Shown piece after piece: positions 44,454 through 54,613 of a stretch of DNA of 64,000 bases (position 1 is the first letter of the stretch; every line of letters begins with the position of its first letter). The notes below the pieces were generated by a model that saw nothing but the letters and a program-made list of their open reading frames with translations, ran no database searches and had not been told where the DNA came from. The DNA comes from Pediococcus stilesii (GTDB lineage: Bacteria > Bacillota > Bacilli > Lactobacillales > Lactobacillaceae): positions 1-64,000 of the forward strand of contig NZ_JQBX01000001.1 in NCBI RefSeq assembly GCF_001437075.1, in the 5' to 3' direction. The translations under genes were made by a program, and so were the position numbers.

Positions 44454-45956
44454 ATGGGTGAGCAAAAAAAGAAACTTTCGCTTGGTGCGTTAGTTTTGAT
44501 GATTTTTACAACCATTTTTGGTTTTGGTAATACTCCCACAGCCTTTCAACAAATGGGTTATGGTGCGATTTTTTGGTACATAATTGGTGCCGTTTTATTC
44601 TTTATTCCGGCTGGTTTGATGTTTGCCGAATACGGTTCAACATTTAAAGAAGCTAAAGGTGGGATTTATTCATGGCTGGAGCAATCGATTGGTGAGAAAT
44701 GGGCCTTTATTGCTACTTTCATGTGGTTAGCTTCATGGTTAATCTGGATGGTTATGATCTCACAAAAAATTTGGATCACACTTTCAACCATTATTTCTGG
44801 TCATGATATGACCAGCACCTGGTCAATTTTTGGATTAGATTCAACTTTGACGATCGGTCTTTTGGCAATTTTATGGATGATCTTTGTTACTTGGGCGACA
44901 ACCCGTGGGATTGACACCCTTGCGAAGGTTTCTTCACTTGGTGGTTTAGCCGTTATGGCCATGAACGTTATTTTGCTATTAGCCAGTGTATTTATTTTAA
45001 TTGCTAACCACGGCCAACTAGCACAGCCAATTCATCATTTAAGTGATTTTGCAACATCTCCAAGTGCACAATTCCAATCACCAATTGCCTTGATTTCATT
45101 TATCGTTTATGCGATTTTTGCATATGGTGGATTGGAATCAATTGGTGGTGTTACGGATAGTTTGGATAAGCCTGAAAAAACATTTCCAAAGGGTGTAATG
45201 ATCGGTGGCGTCGTAATCGCCATTGGCTATTCTTTAGCAATCTTCCTATGGGGTGTTTCAGCTAACTGGCATACGGTTATCTTGGAACAAAAAGCTAACC
45301 TTGGAAACATAACTTATGTAATGATGGAAAATCTTGGGTTGGAATTAGGAAAGTCAATGGGAATGAACGCTACTAATGCTGCATTCTTGGGGACCCTATT
45401 CTCCCGTTTTGCAGGGGTCGGTATGCTGTTTGCGTACGTTGGTTCATTCTTCGTATTAAGCTATTCACCACTGAAATCATTTATCTTGGGTTCTCCAAAG
45501 GAACTATGGCCTAAAAAGATGACGGAATTAAATAAAAATGGTATGCCAGCCAATTCAATGTGGCTACAAGCAATCATTGTAATTTTCTTCATTGGTGGGA
45601 TTTCCATTTTAGCAGCCATTACGCATAAAGAAGCAACTTTCTTCTACAATGTGCTGACTTCGATGAGTAATGTATCAACGACACTCCCTTACCTATTTTT
45701 GGTTGGAGCCTTTCCATTCTTTAAGGCTAAACCAGGACTTGACCGTCCATTTGAGGTATATCACAGCCATGCCTGGATGATCACAGTTGTAACGGTCGTT
45801 ATGATTGCAGTTGGGGTTGGGGTAGTCTTTACCAGCATATCGCCATTCCTATCTGGTGATATGTTTACCGGACTTTGGACAATTGCTGGACCAATTTTCT
45901 TCGGTATCATTGCTTGGGCATTCTTGGTTCGAAGAGAGAAAAATAAAAATATTTAA
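44454..45956 (+). CDS. yjeM: YjeM-like amino-acid permease (APC family)
   Basis: 500 residues and about 12 membrane helices. LSLGALVLMIFTTIFGFGN at the start, FKEAKGGIYSWLEQSIG, FAYGGLESIGGVTDSLDKP and the overall length match the YjeM branch of amino-acid transporters, related to glutamate/GABA antiporters. Substrate cannot be read. Monocistronic, with a strong terminator. Confidence 0.88.
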   Translation: MGEQKKKLSLGALVLMIFTTIFGFGNTPTAFQQMGYGAIFWYIIGAVLFFIPAGLMFAEYGSTFKEAKGGIYSWLEQSIGEKWAFIATFMWLASWLIWMVMISQKIWITLSTIISGHDMTSTWSIFGLDSTLTIGLLAILWMIFVTWATTRGIDTLAKVSSLGGLAVMAMNVILLLASVFILIANHGQLAQPIHHLSDFATSPSAQFQSPIALISFIVYAIFAYGGLESIGGVTDSLDKPEKTFPKGVMIGGVVIAIGYSLAIFLWGVSANWHTVILEQKANLGNITYVMMENLGLELGKSMGMNATNAAFLGTLFSRFAGVGMLFAYVGSFFVLSYSPLKSFILGSPKELWPKKMTELNKNGMPANSMWLQAIIVIFFIGGISILAAITHKEATFFYNVLTSMSNVSTTLPYLFLVGAFPFFKAKPGLDRPFEVYHSHAWMITVVTVVMIAVGVGVVFTSISPFLSGDMFTGLWTIAGPIFFGIIAWAFLVRREKNKNI

Positions 45957-45966
45957 ATTTAGCAAT

Positions 45967-46016
45967 AAAAAAGAGAACCACGGCAAATTAATTTTTGCGC
46001 GTGGCTCTCTTTTTTC
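45967..46016. terminator. bidirectional terminator between yjeM and msrA
   Basis: AAAAAAGAGAACCACGGCAAA pairs with TTTGCGCGTGGCTCTCTTTTTT with two mismatches around a short loop; suits both convergent units. Confidence 0.85.
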
Positions 46017-46037
46017 ATTAAATTAAAACGGTGCATC

Positions 46038-46553
46038 CTAGTTCCGATGCTTCTTTTGGAACGCTGACCGTCCCCCTGCTTCTTGAATCTGATAACGGAG
46101 TGGATTTTTCTTGTAAAATTGTTGATGGTACTCTTCAGCCGGATAAAATGGTTTTGCATCTTCAATTTTGGTGACGATTGGGTCGTCAAATATTTCTGAT
46201 TTTGCCAGTTGCTCACGCGATTCCTCAGCAATTTGACGTTGTTCGTCATTGTTAACAAAGATTACAGGTCGGTAACTATCTCCTCGATCTTGAAACTGCC
46301 CCATGGCATCGGTCGGATCAGTCTGTTGCCAGTAGATCTGGACTAGTTGCCGGTAAGAAATAATTTCAGGATCAAACCTAATCAAGACCGCTTCTGTATG
46401 TCCCGTAGTATGGCTAGCAACTTGCTCATACGTTGGATTAGGGACATGTCCTCCAGTATAACCCGAGACGACCTTTATGATCCCTGGCTGCGTTTCAAAG
46501 GGTTCTACCATACACCAAAAACATCCTCCCGCAAAAATTGCAGTTTGTTCCAT
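46038..46553 (-). CDS. msrA: peptide-methionine (S)-S-oxide reductase, standard form
   Basis: 171 residues. [14 protein letters not shown] holds the catalytic Cys near the N-terminus; [16 protein letters not shown] and [12 protein letters not shown] follow. Unlike the paralogue at 10597 it has no N-terminal extension. It follows msrB by 27 bases on the same strand, giving a matched pair for both sulfoxide diastereomers. Confidence 0.96.
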   Translation of the reverse strand: MEQTAIFAGGCFWCMVEPFETQPGIIKVVSGYTGGHVPNPTYEQVASHTTGHTEAVLIRFDPEIISYRQLVQIYWQQTDPTDAMGQFQDRGDSYRPVIFVNNDEQRQIAEESREQLAKSEIFDDPIVTKIEDAKPFYPAEEYHQQFYKKNPLRYQIQEAGGRSAFQKKHRN

Positions 46554-46580
46554 TTTAAATCACTCTCCCCATCTGTTAAT

Positions 46581-47027
46581 TTATTTAATTAATTTTTTTA
46601 GGTAACCCAAATTATGCGCTTCTAGGTCATCATATGCAATAAACTTTAGTGCTGCCGAATTAATACAGTAGCGAACACCACCCTTATCGATTGGACCATC
46701 GTTAAAGACGTGTCCGAGGTGTGAATCGGCCGTTTTGCTCCGAACTTCCACCCGTTCCATCCCAAATTGCGTATCACGCTTTCCGATAATATTTTTAGGA
46801 TCAATCGGTTGCGTAAATGCGGGCCAACCACAGTGGGCGTCATATTTATCCGTTGAACTAAATAGAGGTTCGCCACTGACAACATCAACATATACGCCCT
46901 TTTCGTAAAAATTATCATATTTGCCAGTAAAAGGCCGTTCTGTAGCTGCATTTTGAGTTACTTCATATTCTTCTTTGGTTAACTTTTCTTTTAAAGCATC
47001 TTGTTTTGAAATATTTTCCTTATTCAT
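46581..47027 (-). CDS. msrB: peptide-methionine (R)-S-oxide reductase
   Basis: 148 residues. [24 protein letters not shown] and the catalytic [12 protein letters not shown] identify MsrB. The zinc-binding CxxC pairs of some MsrB are missing, as in the zinc-free subgroup. ATG with GGAGGTGG upstream. First gene of the msrB-msrA unit. Confidence 0.96.
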   Translation of the reverse strand: MNKENISKQDALKEKLTKEEYEVTQNAATERPFTGKYDNFYEKGVYVDVVSGEPLFSSTDKYDAHCGWPAFTQPIDPKNIIGKRDTQFGMERVEVRSKTADSHLGHVFNDGPIDKGGVRYCINSAALKFIAYDDLEAHNLGYLKKLIK

Positions 47028-47159
47028 GCCGCCACCTCCATGTTTAGTTTTAGTCTAAACGTCTTTAAGATTAGTTTTCAATAAAATTGCTCAAAAGATT
47101 AAGAAAATGCAATGTCCATTGCTGATTTAGTGTCGAGTAATGTGAAACGATCAATAAGG

Positions 47160-47206
47160 ATTTAAAAATCCCCCGCAATTAGAAATAAAATTCTTAATTG
47201 CGGGGG
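47160..47206 (-). terminator. terminator of ppaC
   Basis: CCCCCGCAATTA pairs with TAATTGCGGGGG (allowing a short asymmetric loop); ATTTTTAAA follows on the minus strand. Confidence 0.85.
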
Positions 47207-47233
47207 AAATAAATTAGACTTTAACAGATCTTT

Positions 47234-48166
47234 TTATGCAAAAGCATCCATCAAAGGAGGAACAACTTGTTTTTTCCGTGATACAACGCCAGGTAAATCA
47301 GCGGTATTATGATCACTAAGTTTAACATTGAAGGCTTTTTCAACCGTATCTTTTGGTTCGCCAACAACAAGTAGACGTGAATCACTAGATAAAATGTTAG
47401 TTGCTAGAAGTAAAAACATATCGTAATTGTTCTTCTGATTTTCTTCTTCCATTGTCTTAACAAGGGCAGCTTCACGACTAAATACATCGTCTAAATCAAC
47501 TGTATTTACTTGGCCGATTCGGATGGTTTTACCACCCATTTCAAAGCTTTTAGCATCACCATCAACTAATTCTAGTTCCGTTTTGCTTGATAAATCAGTT
47601 CCAGCTTTTAGCATTTCTAAACCATATGATTCAACGTCAATATCGGCGATTTCAGCAAGTTCTCGAACGGCTTCACGGTCAACATCGGTCGTTGTTGGAG
47701 ACTTAAGTAATAATGTATCAGAGATAATTGCAGATAGCATTAAACCAGCTAATTTTGCCGGAATTTCAACTTTATTTTCGTTAAAAAGTTTAGTTAAAAT
47801 GGTGCTAGTGCAGCCAACCGGTTCAGCACGATAAAATAGAGGCTGTGCCGTTTCAAAATTAGCAATTCGGTGATGGTCAACAACAGCTGTCACCGTTACT
47901 TGATCAATGTCTGAAACACTTTGTTGACGTTCATTATGGTCAACAAGCATTACAGAGTCAACTTCATTTGCAACCGCAGTAACAACACGAGGCGTTGGCT
48001 CATCAAAGTGATTTAAGACGTAATTCGTCTCTGGATTTGGATTACCTAATGCAACCGCTTCAACATCTTCCACACCTAATTTTGTTTGTAGATAAGCAAA
48101 TGCTTTTGCTGCAACAATAGCATCTGTATCTGGATTTAAATGACCAAAAACAAGTTGTTTACTCAT
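47234..48166 (-). CDS. ppaC: manganese-dependent inorganic pyrophosphatase
   Basis: 310 residues. [35 protein letters not shown] (the DHH motif) and the C-terminal [10 protein letters not shown] are those of family II pyrophosphatase, which uses Mn or Co. ATG with AAGGAGAG upstream. Starts 15 bases after a LysR gene in the same direction. Confidence 0.97.
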   Translation of the reverse strand: MSKQLVFGHLNPDTDAIVAAKAFAYLQTKLGVEDVEAVALGNPNPETNYVLNHFDEPTPRVVTAVANEVDSVMLVDHNERQQSVSDIDQVTVTAVVDHHRIANFETAQPLFYRAEPVGCTSTILTKLFNENKVEIPAKLAGLMLSAIISDTLLLKSPTTTDVDREAVRELAEIADIDVESYGLEMLKAGTDLSSKTELELVDGDAKSFEMGGKTIRIGQVNTVDLDDVFSREAALVKTMEEENQKNNYDMFLLLATNILSSDSRLLVVGEPKDTVEKAFNVKLSDHNTADLPGVVSRKKQVVPPLMDAFA

Positions 48167-48181
48167 TATTAAAACTCTCCT

Positions 48182-49147
48182 TTAGCTTTTATTAGTAATC
48201 ATTTCTTCTAATCTATCAGTATACCCTTTTTCTTCAAGATATTGGTTAAATTCCGTCAAAAAGTTGTTGATTCGTGGAATACTATCCTTATCTTTTCTAA
48301 ATACAAAGTCTAGATCAAACGTAATGACTGGATCAAATTTTGAGACAAAAGTGCCTGGACGACATTTGTGAGTGACAACGTAGGACTCAGGCAATGCTGT
48401 CGCAACCCCGGTTGAATCAGCGAAGCGTCGAATCTGGTCTGGTGTTGTAAAGCAAGCGATGCTATTGGGATTATCGACCAAAGCATTTTTATAAGCTTCC
48501 CTGATGACACCATCCAGGTAAAAACCAGCAGGATATGTAACCCAGTCGTAGTTTGTAGTTCTTTGTAACTTAATTCTTTTCTGCTTAGCAATTTTTTCAT
48601 CATGGTGAATGAAAAGTAAGTTTTCACTAATGATTTTACGTGATTGATATGGCTTCCAATTTTTAATACTGTCGTCAGGAAGGTACATAATTGCTAAGTC
48701 GATTTGGTTGTTCTCAAGATTTTCCCAAATCTCTTTTCGGGTTAACATGTGAACGATAATTTTTACGCCAGGTTCTTTTTTGAAGTACGATGCAATAAAG
48801 TCTTCAAAAACGCGGGTCTCAATTGAAGCTAAAATACCAATTGAGATTTCACCCTGTCCAGCACTTGAAGATTGCTGTATCTCATCGGTGGCATTGTTAA
48901 GTACACGGTTAATTTCATGACTGGCACTGAGCATCGTATATCCAGCATCAGTCAAGCGTAGTTTTTTGCCAACTGAATAAAATAGTGGAGTACCAATCGC
49001 GCGTTCAAGTTTTTTTATCTGTTGAGTTAAGGCAGGTTGAGTAATACCAAGAATTTGGGCGGCTTGTGTATAGTTCATTGTATCCGAAAGCTGTAAAAAG
49101 TACGTTAAAGTTTTTGATGAAAAAATCTTTTCTTGTTTAGATCCCAT
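48182..49147 (-). CDS. LysR-family transcriptional regulator
   Basis: 321 residues. The winged helix at 10-70 contains MNYTQAAQILGITQPALTQQIKKLE; a LysR substrate domain follows (GEISIGILASIETRVFEDF, then FIHHDEK). Inducer unknown. ATG with GAGGTGTA upstream. Its position just before ppaC suggests co-transcription, but LysR targets are often elsewhere. Confidence 0.92.
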   Translation of the reverse strand: MGSKQEKIFSSKTLTYFLQLSDTMNYTQAAQILGITQPALTQQIKKLERAIGTPLFYSVGKKLRLTDAGYTMLSASHEINRVLNNATDEIQQSSSAGQGEISIGILASIETRVFEDFIASYFKKEPGVKIIVHMLTRKEIWENLENNQIDLAIMYLPDDSIKNWKPYQSRKIISENLLFIHHDEKIAKQKRIKLQRTTNYDWVTYPAGFYLDGVIREAYKNALVDNPNSIACFTTPDQIRRFADSTGVATALPESYVVTHKCRPGTFVSKFDPVITFDLDFVFRKDKDSIPRINNFLTEFNQYLEEKGYTDRLEEMITNKS

Positions 49148-49249
49148 ATAAATACACCTCGGTTTATTTAAACTTTCATAACCTAATAGTTATTATAATA
49201 AGTTTAATATTAGTTACCGTAAAGGGCAAGTAATAACCCCTCTAAATTA

Positions 49250-51700
49250 TTAAGATTTTGTAATAGTTGGATCTAACTCTTTTTCTCGCATTGATATTGG
49301 TGTTCCTTCAGAGTCAGTGTCAATTATAAAACTACCATTAGAATACCGTTCATTTAAGGGATGATCAGCCGGGATAATGTCGTGGAACATCCCTCTTGAA
49401 GTCAACACCTCCAAAGCTTGCCCCCGCTCGACAACCGCAATATCAATAATTCGATGAGGCTCTTTTTTCAACTCACGTAAGATTTGAACGCCGCGGCGTG
49501 CTCTGCTGGTTACGCTAACTTCCTTAACACGCATCTTTTTAAATGAGCCCCGGTTGGTAATTATGCCAATTTGATCGTCTTCGTCAACTAATACGAAATT
49601 GACAACTGCATCGTCTCTTAGATCCATCGACTTCACCCCGGCGGCACGCGCCCCCACCACGGGAATTTCTAATAGATCATATCGTAATCCATACCCATTA
49701 TGACTGGCTAAGAAGATCGTTCCTCGGTGGCCTTTTTCGGATAACATCGCTACTTTTACCACGGTTGCGGCATCAGTCTTTAGTTTAATAAACATGGTGG
49801 CTTTTTTACGATAGGTTCGTCCGGGTTTAAAGTCAGCCAGTGCCGTTTGTTTAATATAACCATCACTGGTTGCAATTAGAAATGCAATTGGTTGCTTAAA
49901 GTCCTTGACGTTATAAGCTTCTAGGATTATTTCATCGTCATCTAGCCCAATGGTTTGAGAAATATGCTCACCCGTATCTTTCCAACGTGCTTCCGAAATT
50001 TCATGTACCGGACGATAGATTAGATTTCCCTTATTGGTAAACATTAATAAATGATCTAAGGTACTTAATTCTTTTTTAAATACCGCAAAGTCGCCATCCT
50101 TTAGTCCATCTTCTTCAAAAGAAGCTTTATACGACCGTAAACTGCTTCGTTTTAAATAACCTGACTGGCTAACTAAAACCATTACTTGTTCTTCAGGAAC
50201 GGTGATGGTTCGATCAACAACCAATTCTTCGATCTGTTCTTGAATTTCAGAAAGCCTTGGTGTGGCGTACTTTTTCTTGATTTGTCGTAACTCACTGGAC
50301 AATACCTTAGACAATTCGTTAGGGTTCTCTAAAATCTTATTATATGTTGCGATTGAATCGTTAAGCTGTTGAGCTTCCTTCTTTAATTCGGTAACGTCGG
50401 TATTGGTTAGACGATAAAGCTGTAAGGAAACAATGGCTTCGGCTTGTCGTTCTGAAAATTCAAAATTGGATACCAAATTTTGCTTGGCATCTTTTTTGTC
50501 TTTACTTCCGCGAATCGTCTTAATTACCTGATCCAAAATCGATAGCGCCTTAATTAAACCTGCAACAATATGCAAGCGATCCTCGGCCTTTTTTAAGTTA
50601 AACCGTGTTCGTTTTGTTATAACTTCTTTTTGAAACTCCACATAAGCTTGAATGATGTCTTTTAAGCCCATTCGTTCCGGGCGCAAGTGATTAATTGCTA
50701 CCATGTTAAAGTTATAAGAAACCTGTAAATCGGTATTTTTAAAGAGGTAATTTAAAATTCCTTGGGCATCAACGTCTTTCTTTAACTCAATTGCAATCGA
50801 AAGCCCATCACGATCAGATTCATCCCTAACTTCGGCAATCCCATCAACTTTTTTCATTACCCGAATCTCGTCAATTTTCTTGACCAGCATTGCTTTATTG
50901 ACTTCATATGGAATCTCTGAAATTTGAATCTGCTGCTTATTGCCACGTAATTCCTCGATCTTCGTTTTTGAACGAACAACAATCCGGCCTTTTCCAGTCT
51001 TATACGCTTGTTTTAATCCGCTTAGTCCTTGAATAATACCGCCCGTTGGGAAATCTGGACCTTTAACGAATTCCATTAATTTATCCAACGTTGGATTAGG
51101 ATGCTTAATCATGTAAAGAACTGCATCAATTACTTCGCCTAGGTTGTGAGGTGGAATTTCCGTTGCATATCCCGCTGAAATTCCGGTTGCTCCGTTAACC
51201 AGAAGGTTTGGAAACCGCGCAGGCAAGACCGTTGGTTCATATTCCGTATCATCGAAGTTTAAAACCATATCAACGGTTTCTTTATCAATGTCATTTAACA
51301 TTTCTTCGGCCGCTTCGCTCAACCGCGCTTCTGTATATCGCATTGCAGCTGGCGGATCGTTATCAATTGATCCATTGTTTCCGTGCATTTCAATCAGTGG
51401 GACGCGTAATTTCCAGTCCTGACTCATGCGAACTAACGCTTCATAAATGGAGCTATCACCATGTGGATGAAAATTACCCATTACATTTCCGACCGACTTT
51501 GCTGACTTTCGAAATGCCTTATCATGCGTATTTCCATCTTTGTTCATCGCAAATAAAATACGCCGCTGAACGGGTTTTAATCCATCCCGAACATCAGGCA
51601 AAGCTCGTTCTTGAATAATATATTTGGAGTACCGTCCGAAACGATCGCCCATAATATCTTCAAGGGTTAACTCTTGAATTTTTGATTGATTTTCAGCCAT
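49250..51700 (-). CDS. parC: topoisomerase IV subunit A
   Basis: 816 residues. GRYSKYIIQERALPDVRDG, then PAAMRYTEARLS with the catalytic Tyr that forms the DNA link. Coiled coil around 430-490 and a C-terminal six-bladed beta-pinwheel with degenerate repeats (SQSGYLKRSS, TNKGNLIY, TSDGYIKQ, NRGSFKKM). No GyrA box QRRGGKG is seen, so ParC rather than GyrA. ATG with GGGGG upstream; follows parE by 17 bases. Confidence 0.96.
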   Translation of the reverse strand: MAENQSKIQELTLEDIMGDRFGRYSKYIIQERALPDVRDGLKPVQRRILFAMNKDGNTHDKAFRKSAKSVGNVMGNFHPHGDSSIYEALVRMSQDWKLRVPLIEMHGNNGSIDNDPPAAMRYTEARLSEAAEEMLNDIDKETVDMVLNFDDTEYEPTVLPARFPNLLVNGATGISAGYATEIPPHNLGEVIDAVLYMIKHPNPTLDKLMEFVKGPDFPTGGIIQGLSGLKQAYKTGKGRIVVRSKTKIEELRGNKQQIQISEIPYEVNKAMLVKKIDEIRVMKKVDGIAEVRDESDRDGLSIAIELKKDVDAQGILNYLFKNTDLQVSYNFNMVAINHLRPERMGLKDIIQAYVEFQKEVITKRTRFNLKKAEDRLHIVAGLIKALSILDQVIKTIRGSKDKKDAKQNLVSNFEFSERQAEAIVSLQLYRLTNTDVTELKKEAQQLNDSIATYNKILENPNELSKVLSSELRQIKKKYATPRLSEIQEQIEELVVDRTITVPEEQVMVLVSQSGYLKRSSLRSYKASFEEDGLKDGDFAVFKKELSTLDHLLMFTNKGNLIYRPVHEISEARWKDTGEHISQTIGLDDDEIILEAYNVKDFKQPIAFLIATSDGYIKQTALADFKPGRTYRKKATMFIKLKTDAATVVKVAMLSEKGHRGTIFLASHNGYGLRYDLLEIPVVGARAAGVKSMDLRDDAVVNFVLVDEDDQIGIITNRGSFKKMRVKEVSVTSRARRGVQILRELKKEPHRIIDIAVVERGQALEVLTSRGMFHDIIPADHPLNERYSNGSFIIDTDSEGTPISMREKELDPTITKS

Positions 51701-51717
51701 TTATTGACCCCCTTCTA

Positions 51718-53775
51718 TTATTTATTCTTTTCTAAATCTAATTTAAGCTCTTCAAACGTTTCGGGATGTTCTATTTCAGTCCCCGTCGCGTCAGCTTGAT
51801 CCTCTTCGTGTTCCGCTTTAATCGCTTCATTATCTAGCAAACTTCCGTCTTCTTCCATGGTAAAGGCCACGTTGCTTTCAATCCATTTTCGACGCGGTTC
51901 AACTTTATCGCCCATTAGAGTGGTTACTCGGCGTTCTGCTAACGTGTCGTCGTCAATTCGAACTCGAACCAAAGTTCTGGTTTCCGGATTCATGGTGGTT
52001 TCCCATAGTTGATCGGCGTTCATTTCACCTAAACCTTTGAAGCGTTGTAATGAAAAGCCGCGGCCCATTTTCTTACTAACGACTTCCAGCTCTTCATCCG
52101 TCCAGGCGTATTCAATCTTAGTTTTCTTATTGACCCCTTTTTGCAGTTTATAAAGCGGTGGAAGAGCAATATAAATCTTACCGGCATCAATCATTGGCCG
52201 CATATATTTATAGAAAAAGGTTAATAGCAAGGTTTGAATATGCGCTCCATCGGTATCAGCATCGGTCATAATGATTACTTTATCGTAATTACTATCGTCA
52301 ACCTTGAATTCTGGACCTACGCCAGCTCCAATCGTATAAATGATGGTGTTAATTTCCTCATTTTTAACAATTTCCTGCAGTTTTGCTTTCTCGGTGTTTA
52401 ACACCTTTCCTCGAAGCGGTAAAATGGCCTGAAATTTACGATTACGCCCTTGTTTAGCACTTCCACCGGCGGAATCTCCCTCAACTAGGAATAATTCATT
52501 CTTCTTTGAGTTTTTAGACTGAGCGGGCGTTAACTTACCAGATAAGATTCGTTCCTGTTTTTTCTTACGCTTACCGGTTCGAGACTCATCCCGAGCTTTC
52601 CGAGCTGCCACCCGAGCTTCCCGGGCGTTAATTGCTTTACGAACCAGCTGCTGCGCAAACTCCCCATTTTCCATAAGGAAAAATCCGAGCTGCTCACTGA
52701 TAATTGCATCAACAATGGGCCGTGCTTCTGGCGTTCCTAATTTTTCTTTAGTTTGCCCTTCAAATTCCAATAATTCTTCTGGAACCCGAATTGAAATGAC
52801 CGCGGATAAGCCTTCCCGAACATCGGAACCTTCTAAGTTTTTATCCTTTTCTTTAAGAAGGCCGACCTTACGAGCAAAGTCGTTAAACGCTTTGGTCCAA
52901 CCAGAACGCATCCCTACCTCATGTGTTCCACCATCCTTAGTCCGAACGTTGTTAACAAAGGAAAGTACCGTTTCAGAATATCCGTCGTTATATTGTCCGG
53001 CTACCTCTACTTCAATTCCATTTTTAGTACCATCAAAGTACATAATGTTTCCAAGGGTATCTTTGTCCTCGTTTAAATACTCAACGAATTGCTTAATTCC
53101 CTCTTCATAGTAGTATTCTTCACTTTGTTCGTGTCCTTCTCGTTTATCGGTTAAGGTAATTTTAACTCCGCGAAGTAAGAACGCCGATTCTCGCAGTCGG
53201 ACTGCTAGCGTATTAAAATTAAAGACAGTTGTTGTGAAAATTTGTTTGTCCGGTTTGAATGTGACAGTTGTTCCGTTTTTGTTAGTTGTTTTACCAACTT
53301 TTTTAAGGGTGCCTACCGGATGGCCACCATTGACGAAAGTTTCTTCGTATTTAACCTTATCGCGGACAATTTCAACGGTTAATTTTTCTGATAGCGCATT
53401 AACCACGCTAGCACCAACTCCATGGAGTCCCCCGGACGTTTTATATCCGCCCTGGCCGAATTTACCACCGGCATGTAGAACCGTAAAAATAACTTCCGGA
53501 GTTGGTTTACCAGACCGGTGCATTCCAACCGGCATTCCTCGTCCGTGATCGACAACCGTTATACTATTATCAGCTTGAATTATTACATTAATTTCTTTTC
53601 CGTATCCACCGAGAGCTTCATCGACGGCGTTATCGACGATTTCATAAACTAAATGATGCAGTCCACGACCATCAGTCGATCCGATGTACATCCCAGGCCG
53701 CTTTCGAACGGCTTCCAGTCCTTCTAAGACTTGAATGGATGAATCATCATACGATGTTTTTTTTGTTTTTGCCAT
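51718..53775 (-). CDS. parE: topoisomerase IV subunit B
   Basis: 685 residues. GHKL ATPase with RKRPGMYIGSTDGRGLHHL, EIVDNAVDEAL and GGLHGVGASVVNALS; TOPRIM with LVEGDSAGGSAKQGRN and MTDADTDGAHI; and the C-terminal QRFKGLGEMN. A Glu/Asp-rich tail ends the protein. It unlinks daughter chromosomes together with ParC. ATG with AAAGGAG upstream. Confidence 0.96.
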   Translation of the reverse strand: MAKTKKTSYDDSSIQVLEGLEAVRKRPGMYIGSTDGRGLHHLVYEIVDNAVDEALGGYGKEINVIIQADNSITVVDHGRGMPVGMHRSGKPTPEVIFTVLHAGGKFGQGGYKTSGGLHGVGASVVNALSEKLTVEIVRDKVKYEETFVNGGHPVGTLKKVGKTTNKNGTTVTFKPDKQIFTTTVFNFNTLAVRLRESAFLLRGVKITLTDKREGHEQSEEYYYEEGIKQFVEYLNEDKDTLGNIMYFDGTKNGIEVEVAGQYNDGYSETVLSFVNNVRTKDGGTHEVGMRSGWTKAFNDFARKVGLLKEKDKNLEGSDVREGLSAVISIRVPEELLEFEGQTKEKLGTPEARPIVDAIISEQLGFFLMENGEFAQQLVRKAINAREARVAARKARDESRTGKRKKKQERILSGKLTPAQSKNSKKNELFLVEGDSAGGSAKQGRNRKFQAILPLRGKVLNTEKAKLQEIVKNEEINTIIYTIGAGVGPEFKVDDSNYDKVIIMTDADTDGAHIQTLLLTFFYKYMRPMIDAGKIYIALPPLYKLQKGVNKKTKIEYAWTDEELEVVSKKMGRGFSLQRFKGLGEMNADQLWETTMNPETRTLVRVRIDDDTLAERRVTTLMGDKVEPRRKWIESNVAFTMEEDGSLLDNEAIKAEHEEDQADATGTEIEHPETFEELKLDLEKNK

Positions 53776-53938
53776 GTATGTAACTCCTTTAAAATCAGTA
53801 CTATCTATAATAACTTATTTTTAATCTGATGAAAACATTTCGATAAATGTTATAATACTGCATTGTTACTGTATTTATTATAATTGCAATAAATACTTAA
53901 AATTAAATCATATTTTTATATAGAAAAGAGGAAAGTAC

Positions 53939-54550
53939 ATGATAGAAATTGTTATCATGTTTATCGTGGCCTACCTTTTGGGATCAATCCCATCCGGTGT
54001 TTTGGTCGCAAAACAGTTCAATAAAGATTTACACAAAGAAGGTAGTGGAAATACCGGCACTACTAATACATTCCGTGTTTTAGGTGTTAAATCAGGACTA
54101 GTGGTCTTAGCTATAGATTTGTTAAAAGGAACCGTAGCCACCCTGCAACCCATTGTTTTTCAGGTACATGGAATCAATCCATTGCTAATTGGGCTCGGTG
54201 CCATCTTAGGACATACCTTTTCCGTGTTTGATCATTTTCGCGGTGGGAAAGCCGTTGCTACTAGTGCCGGAATGCTCTTGGCGTATAATCCAAGTTATTT
54301 TCTAATTGCATGTTGCTTATTCATCTTTTTTATTTATGTTTCGAGCATGGTTAGTTTTTCAAGCGTAGTCTCCTCACCAATTCTGGTTGTAATTTCATTT
54401 TTCTACCATGATCTAATTCTCTCAACCGTGGCCATTGCTTTAACCATTTTTATTATTTATCGGCATCGCACGAATATTCAAAGAATTTTAGCCGGTAATG
54501 AAAACTTAGTTCCGTTTGGCATTTACTACCATATGAAAAATAAATCTTAA
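53939..54550 (+). CDS. plsY: acyl-phosphate:glycerol-3-phosphate acyltransferase
   Basis: 203 residues, about five membrane helices. LGSIPSGVLVAKQF, GSGNTGTTNTFRVLG and FRGGKAVATSAG are the three PlsY motifs. It makes lysophosphatidic acid in the membrane. ATG with AGAGGAAAG upstream. Divergent from parE-parC, the common order in lactobacilli. Confidence 0.95.
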   Translation: MIEIVIMFIVAYLLGSIPSGVLVAKQFNKDLHKEGSGNTGTTNTFRVLGVKSGLVVLAIDLLKGTVATLQPIVFQVHGINPLLIGLGAILGHTFSVFDHFRGGKAVATSAGMLLAYNPSYFLIACCLFIFFIYVSSMVSFSSVVSSPILVVISFFYHDLILSTVAIALTIFIIYRHRTNIQRILAGNENLVPFGIYYHMKNKS

Positions 54551-54562
54551 TTAAATCAATGT

Positions 54563-54610
54563 AAAACCCCTAAAAGATAAGGATGATCCTTATGTTTTAG
54601 GGGTCTTTTT
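54563..54610. terminator. bidirectional terminator after plsY
   Basis: ACCCCTAAAA pairs with TTTTAGGGGT; the interior ATAAGGAT/ATCCTTAT also pairs. TTTTT follows; the other strand gives a shorter T run into the convergent gene's end. Confidence 0.85.
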
Positions 54611-54613
54611 AAG